The translations under genes and the position numbers were made by a program. A stretch of 8,791 nucleotides of DNA, taken from positions 1 to 8,791 of the forward strand of contig JAISRS010000095.1 in assembly GCA_031273485.1 (NCBI GenBank), in the 5' to 3' direction. Positions 1 to 6,398 of this stretch are shown one piece after another; positions within the stretch are counted from its first letter, which is position 1; every line of letters begins with the position of its first letter. Source of the stretch: Prevotellaceae bacterium (GTDB taxonomy: Bacteria; Bacteroidota; Bacteroidia; Bacteroidales; UBA932). The notes below the pieces were generated by a model. It saw only the letters and a program-made list of their open reading frames with translations. It made no database searches and had not been told where the DNA came from.

Positions 1-2
1 TC

Positions 3-110
3 AGATGCCATAAATATGGTTTCGATGATGCGGTTATGCTAATCGCCTGCGGTTTGCACAACTTCCGTATCTCTTTTAAAGAAAGCCTTATAAACTCTTA
101 TTGCACATAA
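3..110 (+). CDS. C-terminal fragment of a probable transposase (5' end outside window)
   Basis: An open frame enters from the left edge and ends at TAA 108-110, giving 35 residues. It contains the string MLIACGLHNFRISF. A hydrophobic helix ending in 'C-x-LHNFR' close to the C-terminus is typical of DDE transposases of the IS5/DDE_Tnp_4 kind, which usually end shortly after this motif. The other two forward frames stop early in this stretch. The catalytic DDE residues lie outside the window, so the family call rests on this tail only. No terminal inverted repeat can be assigned, although the repeat-rich stretch that follows could hide one. Confidence 0.45.
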   Translation, partial: RCHKYGFDDAVMLIACGLHNFRISFKESLINSYCT

Positions 111-187
111 TGTCTAATAATTGTAAATGAAGATCTAAAAATTTATAAAATTGACATTGAACGCAGAAAAAGCAGTTTTTAGGGCTA

Positions 188-275
188 AATCCGCAGGATT
201 TAAATTTGTGTAATTCGTGGATCAAAAAAAACGTGGATCAAAGATTTCGTGGTTCAAAAGAGGTTCGTGGATGAT
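188..275 (+). repeat. Dispersed repeat in the lysS leader, with short 'cgtggatcaaaa' units
   Basis: The stretch begins with 'aatccgcaggattt', continues with 'gtgtaattcgtggatcaaa', and then repeats a shorter unit: acgtggatcaaag at 230-242, cgtggttcaaaag at 248-260 and tcgtggatgat at 265-275. It is the reverse complement of the repeat cluster upstream of tatD (8217-8507), so both copies face their downstream gene in the same orientation. The GTG inside one unit at 217 opens a spurious 39-codon in-frame extension of lysS. Confidence 0.75.
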
Positions 276-280
276 TTTAG

Positions 281-310
281 TTGATATTTCGATAATTTCG
301 TATAAATTTG
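281..310 (+). promoter_or_regulatory. Probable Bacteroidetes-type promoter for lysS
   Basis: TTG at 281-283 and TAAATTTG at 303-310 are separated by 19 nt. This matches the known Bacteroides primary-sigma consensus of a -33 TTTG-like box, a gap of about 19-21 nt, and a -7 box TAnnTTTG. Transcription would begin a few bases after 310, leaving a leader of only about 15-20 nt before ATG 334. A second TAAATTTG at 201-208 lies in the repeat but has no convincing -33 partner. Confidence 0.6.
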
Positions 311-333
311 CAATTATTTTATTCAAGAAATAT

Positions 334-2064
334 ATGTATCAAGATTTTAGTGAACAGGAGGTTATACGGCGCAATTCGCTGATCGAATTAGAGAAACTCA
401 ATATTCCGGCATATCCGGCGGAGGAGTTTGAAGTTAATTGTACGACCACAGAAATCGCAAATGAATACGATCCTCAAGCGGGTAATTTTAAAAACATAAG
501 TATCGCCGGACGCATCATGGCAAGGCGTATCATGGGCAACGCCTCTTTTGTTGAATTACAGGACGAACAGGGACGGATTCAGGTGTATGTGAAACGTGAC
601 GATATTTGTCCGGGGGAAGATAAAACGATGTATAACACCGTTTTTAAACGTCTGCTCGATATTGGCGACATCATAGGAATTAAAGGATATGCGTTTTTTA
701 CTCAAACCGGAGAATTGTCGATACACACGCAGGAGTTGAAGATACTCAGTAAATCGTTGAGAGTGTTACCCATTGTGAAAGAAAAGGAAGGACAGGTTTT
801 TGACGCTTTCACCGACGCCGAACAGCGCTATCGTATGCGATACGTCGATCTTATTGTAAATCCCGGCGTGAGAGAAGTTTTTGTGAAACGAACCAAAATA
901 ATCAACGCTATGAGAGAGTTTTTCAACAGGAAAAACTATCTCGAAGTCGATACCCCCGTATTGCAGTCGATCCCCGGAGGCGCTTCCGCTCGACCTTTCA
1001 TCACTCATCACAACGCCCTGGATATACCTTTATATCTGCGCATAGCAAATGAATTATATCTAAAAAGATTAATCGTGGGCGGCTTTACGGGAGTGTATGA
1101 ATTTTCCCGAAATTTCAGAAACGAAGGCATGGATCGCACCCATAATCCGGAATTTACCTGCATGGAAATTTATGTGGCATATAAGGATTACAAATGGATG
1201 ATGAATTTTACCGAACAGTTGTTTGAAAAAGTAGCCCTTGAAGTAAACGGCGCCACAAGCGTCACAATAGGAACCAACACTGTGGATTTTAAAGGACCCT
1301 ACCGCCGCCTGCCGATGCTGGATGCAATAAAAGAATACGCGGGAACGGATATTTCCGGTATGGACGAGTTGCAACTGCAAAACGCTTGCCGGGAACTCGG
1401 TATAGAAACGGACGGCACAATGGGCAAAGGAAAACTCATTGACGCCATATTCGGGGAAAAATGCGAACACCATCTGATTCAGCCCACATTCATTACGGAT
1501 TACCCCGTAGAACTATCGCCTTTGACCAAGAAACACAGGGATAATCCCTCGCTTACCGAGCGTTTCGAGCTGTTTGTGTGCGGAAAAGAAATATGCAACG
1601 CCTATTCCGAACTGAACGACCCGATAGACCAGCTCGAACGGTTTAAGGAACAGATTAAACTGAAGGAAAAAGGCGACGACGAAGCAATGTTCATTGATAT
1701 GGATTTTGTGAGAGCCTTGGAATACGGTATGCCGCCAACCTCGGGCATGGGCATAGGTATCGACCGTTTGGTGATGATGCTGACCGGAGCGACCTCGATT
1801 CAGGATGTGCTGTTTTTTCCGCAAATGCGTCCCGAAAAAAAACCTGTTATCGACGAAAAAGAAGCATATTCGGCAGCAGGAATACCCGACGAATGGATTC
1901 CCGTGATTCAAAAACTCGGATTTATCACCGTAAAATCGCTTGGAGAAGCTAATCCCGGAAAGGTTTTCAACGATTTGTGCGGTGCAAACAAAAAACAAAA
2001 ATTAGGATTGAAAAATCCCTCGCCGGATAATGTAAAAGATTGGATTACATCAGCAAAACAATAA
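334..2064 (+). CDS. lysS: Lysyl-tRNA synthetase, class II
   Basis: This cytoplasmic enzyme charges tRNA-Lys with lysine using ATP. The protein from ATG 334 has 576 residues. An N-terminal OB-fold for the anticodon (roughly residues 55-160, including 'SIAGRIMARR') is followed by the class II catalytic core. Motif 1 lies around 196-208 (ends YLEVDTP), motif 2 around 260-274 (NFRNEG then HNPEF), and motif 3 around 471-479 (GMGIGIDRL). The usual core ends near residue 500 (FFPQMRP). A further 70 or so residues follow, resembling a small helical domain found in Bacteroidetes LysRS. ATG 334 is preferred over the longer GTG 217 start because the extra 39 residues are translated repeat DNA and include the probable promoter. 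The DUF1015 gene follows after 8 bp and is probably co-transcribed. Confidence 0.97.
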   Translation: MYQDFSEQEVIRRNSLIELEKLNIPAYPAEEFEVNCTTTEIANEYDPQAGNFKNISIAGRIMARRIMGNASFVELQDEQGRIQVYVKRDDICPGEDKTMYNTVFKRLLDIGDIIGIKGYAFFTQTGELSIHTQELKILSKSLRVLPIVKEKEGQVFDAFTDAEQRYRMRYVDLIVNPGVREVFVKRTKIINAMREFFNRKNYLEVDTPVLQSIPGGASARPFITHHNALDIPLYLRIANELYLKRLIVGGFTGVYEFSRNFRNEGMDRTHNPEFTCMEIYVAYKDYKWMMNFTEQLFEKVALEVNGATSVTIGTNTVDFKGPYRRLPMLDAIKEYAGTDISGMDELQLQNACRELGIETDGTMGKGKLIDAIFGEKCEHHLIQPTFITDYPVELSPLTKKHRDNPSLTERFELFVCGKEICNAYSELNDPIDQLERFKEQIKLKEKGDDEAMFIDMDFVRALEYGMPPTSGMGIGIDRLVMMLTGATSIQDVLFFPQMRPEKKPVIDEKEAYSAAGIPDEWIPVIQKLGFITVKSLGEANPGKVFNDLCGANKKQKLGLKNPSPDNVKDWITSAKQ

Positions 2065-2072
2065 AAAAAGAT

Positions 2073-3323
2073 ATGATTAAAATAAAACCATTTAAAGCAA
2101 TTCGTCCTCCGAAACAATATGTGGAGGAAATAGCCTCACGTCCCTACGACGTACTTAATTCCGCTGAAGCGAAGGCGGAAGCGGGAGAAAAATCGTTGTT
2201 ACACATCACAAAACCCGAAATAAACTTCAATCCCATAGCCAACGAATACTCCGATGAAGTGTATGAAAAGGGAAAGGAATGTTTCCGCCGCTGGATCGAA
2301 AACGGTTGGCTGATACGGGATAACGAAGAAAAATACTATATCTATGCGCAAACCATGAACGGTCGTACCCAATACGGGCTAACGGCTTGTACCAGTGCGG
2401 AAGATTATGAGTCGGGCAAAATAAAAAAACACGAACTCACAAGAAAGGACAAGGAGAATGACCGTATCCGACATGTGGACATTCAGAATGCAAACATCGA
2501 ACCCGTGTTTTTGTCCTACCCCGACGTTCCGGAGATGAATCGGTTGGTTGCTTCGGTGACTGCAAGTCAGGAAGCCGAGTACGATTTTATTTCCGGCGAC
2601 GGATTCCGGCATCAACTCTGGATTGTGGATAATCCCGCACAGATTGCGCAAATCACCAAAATATTCGAAAACGTATCGGCTTTGTATATCGCCGACGGAC
2701 ATCACCGTACAGCGGCGGCGGCGGCGGTTGCCAAAGCAAGACGCCTCGCCAATCCCAACCATCGCGGCGATGAAGAATATAACCGGTTTATGGCGGTTAT
2801 CTTTCCCGAAAGTCATCTGAATATCATAGATTACAACCGTGTGGTTAAAGATCTTAACGGATTGTCGGTTGAACAATTTTTGGATAAGCTGGAAGAAAAT
2901 TTTGTTGTTGAAAAGAAAGATTCTTCGATACCGTATAAACCGGCTTGTTTACATAACTTTTCGATGTATCTGTCGGGAAGCTGGTATTCGCTGACGGCAA
3001 AAGTCGGCGCCTACAACGATTCCGACCCCGTAGGAGGTCTGGATGTGACGGTTTTGTCGAATTTAGTGCTGGATAAAATTCTCGACATAAAAGATCTGCG
3101 CACCTCGAAACGTATAGATTTTGTGGGAGGAATCAGAGGACTTGAAGCATTAAGTCAAAGGGTGGATTCCGGCGAAATGATTGTCGCCTTTGCCTTGTAT
3201 CCCGTTAACATGAGGCAACTTATCAATATTGCGGACGCCGGAGAAATAATGCCGCCGAAAACAACCTGGTTCGAACCGAAACTCCGCTCGGGATTAACAA
3301 TACACGCACTGGATGACGAATAA
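2073..3323 (+). CDS. DUF1015 family protein with DGHHR motif; possible serine kinase-like fold
   Basis: The 416-residue protein fits the uncharacterised DUF1015 family in length and landmarks: an N-terminal 'IKPFKAIRP', then RPYDV at 23-27, and the signature IADGHHRTAAA around residues 206-216 (D208, H210, H211, R212). The DGHHR string also occurs in the ParB/sulfiredoxin-like fold of free serine kinases (SerK, SbnI), so a kinase or nucleotide-dependent role is a reasonable inference but not shown. In Bacteroidetes, as I recall, this family often sits beside serC/serA; here it follows lysS. ATG 2073 is preferred: an upstream ATG at 2040 overlaps the lysS end and adds 11 residues unlike the usual N-terminus. 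No signal peptide or membrane segment is visible. A (GCG)5 run encodes alanines 214-218. Confidence 0.88.
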   Translation: MIKIKPFKAIRPPKQYVEEIASRPYDVLNSAEAKAEAGEKSLLHITKPEINFNPIANEYSDEVYEKGKECFRRWIENGWLIRDNEEKYYIYAQTMNGRTQYGLTACTSAEDYESGKIKKHELTRKDKENDRIRHVDIQNANIEPVFLSYPDVPEMNRLVASVTASQEAEYDFISGDGFRHQLWIVDNPAQIAQITKIFENVSALYIADGHHRTAAAAAVAKARRLANPNHRGDEEYNRFMAVIFPESHLNIIDYNRVVKDLNGLSVEQFLDKLEENFVVEKKDSSIPYKPACLHNFSMYLSGSWYSLTAKVGAYNDSDPVGGLDVTVLSNLVLDKILDIKDLRTSKRIDFVGGIRGLEALSQRVDSGEMIVAFALYPVNMRQLINIADAGEIMPPKTTWFEPKLRSGLTIHALDDE

Positions 3324-3372
3324 TTTATGTGAAGCTCTTACCGGAGATTCTAAAATTTAGCGTAATTGAAAT

Positions 3373-4590
3373 ATGTCGGTTAATATGAAAGATGCGGGAA
3401 TATTAGGTAAGCAAACGTTAAAAGATTTGCTGGAAAACAACAGCCTTGTTATAGAAAAAGGAGAAAATACTTTATCGTTTACCGATTTGGAAAACGGGAA
3501 ATTAATTGATGAGACAAGTATAAATCTAAATATCGGAAAACTTTTCAGATTTGACTCGAAAATAGCAGCTGATATAAAGGGGACATATAAAATAGATGAT
3601 AATTTTAAAGAATTATTGCCGGATAATGAAGGAGGAATCGTTATTGAACCTAATGATTTTTTAGTTGGTATAACATACGAAAAAATATCCATGCCGGAAA
3701 ATATTGTCGGATATTTGTCTGCCAGAAGGTCTGTTGCCGGTAATTTGGGAATTGAGATTGACGGTTATATCCCTCCGGGATTGACTTTACAGCATATTAC
3801 ATTTAATTTGAAAAACAATACAAATATCCGGATTAAAGTATATGTTGCCGACATTCCACCTATGAAGACGACCTTTCAATCGCTTTCTTCCAATGAAGTT
3901 TACGGATTAAACCGGCAGGTTCAAATTGATAATGAACAAACAATCTTGAACAGTGGTCTTGGCTCTTCGGATAAAAAAGATTTCGGTGAAATTACTTATA
4001 GTTTTCTTTTCGACGCATTTGCTATTCAAGGGAAAAAACATGTTTTGCGACTTACTATTCATAATGAAACAACAACAGTGATAAATAAAATAACTGTTGT
4101 TCCATCTCTTTCTCCAGATGATTATTTTTTTAGTTCGTTAAGTAACGATTGGGAATTTGTGCATGATGATACTAAAGTGTGTTCGGTATGTAAAACAAAT
4201 GAATGTAATCATAAAATATGTTATAATCTTCCTATAAAATCAGAAGTAAAAAAAGAATTTGAGTTCAAAATCGTTTTTAAAGAACCTAAAAAAAGCACAA
4301 AATTTAAAATTGATTTGACAGCTAATCCAGATAACGAAAATATACAAATTGTTGATAAATCCGAATCGTATGCCTTACAAGTTCAAAATAAAACACATTA
4401 TCTTTTACTGGAATTTGGGGATAGATTTTTAGATGCTTTAATCATTGCAATATTTATTTTTGTTATTGAAATGGTGCTTCATTCCATTAATGAAAATTAC
4501 GGCAAATACATTGTATCTTTTATTATTGGAGTGATAGCATATCTTTTATTACGGTATAAAAAGAAAATTACGGAACGATTCGGAAAATGA
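3373..4590 (+). CDS. Membrane-anchored protein with inactive dCTP deaminase/dUTPase-like domain
   Basis: The 405-residue protein has three parts. Residues 1 to about 175 resemble the dCTP deaminase/dUTPase fold: a beta-rich core, 'IEPNDFLVGIT', 'MPENIVGYLSARRSVAGNLGI' split around 118-127, then IPPGLTLQHITFNLKN. Aligned by eye to E. coli Dcd, the RSSLAR motif becomes RRSVAGN, and the catalytic Glu of 'VLEFYN' becomes N145, so deaminase activity is unlikely. Residues about 200-335 look like a beta-sandwich domain holding a Cys/His cluster (C270, C273, C278, H280, C283). Two hydrophobic helices follow (about 353-372 with E366, and 379-394), then a basic tail. With no signal peptide, the N-terminal part probably faces the cytoplasm. 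The start could also be Met5 (3385). The gene is AT-rich and 27 bp ahead of the radical-SAM-like gene. Role unknown; nucleotide sensing is a guess. Confidence 0.75.
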   Translation: MSVNMKDAGILGKQTLKDLLENNSLVIEKGENTLSFTDLENGKLIDETSINLNIGKLFRFDSKIAADIKGTYKIDDNFKELLPDNEGGIVIEPNDFLVGITYEKISMPENIVGYLSARRSVAGNLGIEIDGYIPPGLTLQHITFNLKNNTNIRIKVYVADIPPMKTTFQSLSSNEVYGLNRQVQIDNEQTILNSGLGSSDKKDFGEITYSFLFDAFAIQGKKHVLRLTIHNETTTVINKITVVPSLSPDDYFFSSLSNDWEFVHDDTKVCSVCKTNECNHKICYNLPIKSEVKKEFEFKIVFKEPKKSTKFKIDLTANPDNENIQIVDKSESYALQVQNKTHYLLLEFGDRFLDALIIAIFIFVIEMVLHSINENYGKYIVSFIIGVIAYLLLRYKKKITERFGK

Positions 4591-4617
4591 ATTAAACGCA
4601 AATAAAATATAGTTACA

Positions 4618-5673
4618 ATGAAAAATATTCAAAAAATTGAAAATGTTGTTAAAATATCAAATTCTTATAAACTTGCATTAAACAATAATAACTTAACGGC
4701 AAGTTTAGCCGGACTTGAACCAACTTTATGGAGAGACGGAAAATATGACATTTTTAGTTTAATTGCAGAACTGAAAACAAATAATACATTTGTAGATATA
4801 ACGACTAACGGCAGTGCTTTACTTCCGTTTTCCGACAAGTTTATCGGGTCGGGATTAAGTAAATGCAGAGTAAGCGTACACTCGTTCGATCAAAAAACAT
4901 ACAGTAGAATTACAGGAAAAAATAACTTGAATAATGTTCTGGAAGGTATTACCCGTTGTTCACAAAATAATTTAACAATGGTTATTAACAGAGTTTTATT
5001 GAAAGGATTTACTGATGACATTCCCAAAGGATTGGAATTTATTCAAAAAACAAATATAAATTTAAAATTGTATGATTTATGGTGGGTAAAACGTATAGAT
5101 GAAAATTATTCTAAATATTATATACACTGGCAAGATATAGTAAGTAAATATATTACCGAAAACACATCGCATACGGAAGTTAAATACGTCAATTTCCATA
5201 GAAACAGAATAATATTCCATCTGAAAAACGGAGGTTCGGTTGATGTCAAACAGTTCAATGCCGAACAACACCAACGGATTAATAAATGTAAAAACTGTGT
5301 GTTTAACAATAAATGTAAAGAAACATTTGCTTCATATATACACGTTTTTCCTAACGGACACTTAACGTTTTGTAATTTAAGAGAAGATATTCATTTGGAT
5401 TTAAAACCGATGTTAGATAAAAATATAAGCGAAACGGAATTAAGTAACTATCTTAAATCACGGTTTAATGAAGTTATAGGATCGGATTGGCAAAAAAGAT
5501 TGAAAGAAACCGATTTGAGATTTTACATCAATGAAGCGTGTAACTACAAATGCAGTTTCCCAAACTCAGAAGGATACGGTTCATTATGGTGCCTGTCTTC
5601 TATAAGAACAAACGAATCGTGGAATACAATAAACAATTTTGAAGAAGAGAAAACAGCCAATAATATAATTTAA
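4618..5673 (+). CDS. Radical-SAM/MoaA-like protein with displaced, altered CX3CX2C motif
   Basis: The 351-residue protein opens where a MoaA-like radical SAM barrel would normally be about 40 residues past its CX3CX2C motif. It contains AGLEP at 31-35 (the GGEP position), ITTNGS at 61-66, SVHSFD at 86-91 and ITG at 98-100, all in family order, followed by VINRVLLKG. A second Cys group (C224, C227, C233, C252, with PNGHLTFC) resembles the auxiliary cluster region of MoaA/SPASM proteins. Near the C-terminus, 'FYINEACNYKC' with C308 and C312, P315 where the third Cys is expected, then SEGYG and C325, looks like the start of a radical SAM domain. The protein may be circularly permuted, a fusion of two paralogues, or a degenerate enzyme. 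There is no room upstream for the missing motif. Very AT-rich; substrate unknown. Confidence 0.7.
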   Translation: MKNIQKIENVVKISNSYKLALNNNNLTASLAGLEPTLWRDGKYDIFSLIAELKTNNTFVDITTNGSALLPFSDKFIGSGLSKCRVSVHSFDQKTYSRITGKNNLNNVLEGITRCSQNNLTMVINRVLLKGFTDDIPKGLEFIQKTNINLKLYDLWWVKRIDENYSKYYIHWQDIVSKYITENTSHTEVKYVNFHRNRIIFHLKNGGSVDVKQFNAEQHQRINKCKNCVFNNKCKETFASYIHVFPNGHLTFCNLREDIHLDLKPMLDKNISETELSNYLKSRFNEVIGSDWQKRLKETDLRFYINEACNYKCSFPNSEGYGSLWCLSSIRTNESWNTINNFEEEKTANNII

Positions 5674-5676
5674 ATC

Positions 5677-5784
5677 ATGAGAAATATACGGTTTAATACG
5701 ACAGGAATTTTTATGCAAAAAAACTTATTAAACAAAATAACACAACAAACAGAGTCTTTTACATTAAATAATAATTTTATATGA
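5677..5784 (+). CDS. Possible 35-residue small ORF coupled to the rhomboid gene
   Basis: ATG 5677 starts 3 bp after the radical-SAM-like gene and ends at TGA 5782-5784, sharing an ATGA overlap with the rhomboid start at 5781. The peptide is polar and Asn/Thr-rich (MRNIRFNTTGIFMQK, then TESFTLNNNFI) with no Cys, no signal peptide and no membrane helix. The placement would suit translational coupling, but in DNA this AT-rich a short ORF can arise by chance. A small product beside a radical-SAM-like protein invites comparison with modified-peptide precursors, yet no leader or core motif is recognisable. Confidence 0.3.
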   Translation: MRNIRFNTTGIFMQKNLLNKITQQTESFTLNNNFI

Positions 5785-6398
5785 TAAATCCGCACACACT
5801 AATAGCCATTGTAACTGTTGGAGTCAGTATTTTGGCGTTTCAAAACAGAGAGTTGTTTAACAAATGTCTGATGTATCCGTACGGAATAACGCGGAAAAAC
5901 GATCAATGGTACAGGTTGATTACTCACGCTTTTATTCATGCCGACTGGATGCATCTCCTGTTTAACATGATTGCCCTGTGGTCGTTTGGAAATGCAGTGT
6001 TTAATTACTTTGCGATTACAACGTCCAGTCCGTCGATGTATTTTTTCATAATGTACTTCTTAGCGATATTGTTTTCCTCAATCCCCGACTTGACGAAACA
6101 TAAAAACGATATGTATTACAGCAGTCTTGGAGCGTCGGGCGCCGTGTCCGCCGTCATTTTCTTTAATATACTTCTCGACCCGTGGAGCATGATTCTCATA
6201 TTCTTCATTCCCTGTCCCGGAATTATTTTCGGAGTTGTGTATCTGATCTACTCAAACTATATGGGAAAACGCGGCGGCGGCAATATCAGTCATGATGCGC
6301 ATTTCTACGGCGCTGTATTCGGATTACTGTATCCGCTGTTTGTGGAGCCTTCCATATATATGAATTTTATACATAGACTTTTAAATCCCTCCTGGTGA
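5781..6398 (+). CDS. Rhomboid family intramembrane serine protease
   Basis: This integral inner-membrane protein of 205 residues would cleave membrane proteins within or near their transmembrane helices. Visible landmarks are WMHLLFN (H58, N62, the oxyanion-side motif), GASGA with catalytic S119, and AHFYGAVFG with catalytic H174, so the Ser-His dyad is complete. About six hydrophobic segments are seen, near residues 4-20, 58-76, 86-103, 117-132, 137-160 and 173-190, the usual six-helix bacterial core without extra domains. The substrate cannot be predicted. The last 4 bp overlap the ispE GTG start, indicating co-translation. Base composition returns toward that of the housekeeping genes, unlike the preceding AT-rich pair. 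Confidence 0.93.
   Translation: MINPHTLIAIVTVGVSILAFQNRELFNKCLMYPYGITRKNDQWYRLITHAFIHADWMHLLFNMIALWSFGNAVFNYFAITTSSPSMYFFIMYFLAILFSSIPDLTKHKNDMYYSSLGASGAVSAVIFFNILLDPWSMILIFFIPCPGIIFGVVYLIYSNYMGKRGGGNISHDAHFYGAVFGLLYPLFVEPSIYMNFIHRLLNPSW

Noticed and set aside
111..187. Search for a gene or RNA between the transposase end and the repeat
   Set aside because: AT-rich sequence with no ORF, no tRNA-like fold and no clear regulatory motif.
766..1998. Long antisense open frames across lysS (766-1011, 1069-1473, 1513-1998)
   Set aside because: They lie wholly within a confidently identified gene, show no recognisable motif and are typical codon-bias shadows.
2040..2072. ATG 2040 as the start of the DUF1015 protein
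   Set aside because: It overlaps lysS by 25 bp and adds 11 residues before the typical 'MIKIKPFKAI' family start at 2073.
2710..2727. GCG run as a phase-variable tract
   Set aside because: A trinucleotide run inside a coding region cannot shift the frame; it only encodes five alanines next to the DGHHR motif.
2379..2876. Antisense frame of 165 codons inside the DUF1015 gene
   Set aside because: No family resemblance, and the + strand reading has the DGHHR signature and a full family length.
4618..5673. Prokaryotic viperin (pVip) as an anti-phage enzyme
   Set aside because: The order of motifs and the missing N-terminal CX3CX2C do not fit viperins; the resemblance is to MoaA-like proteins.
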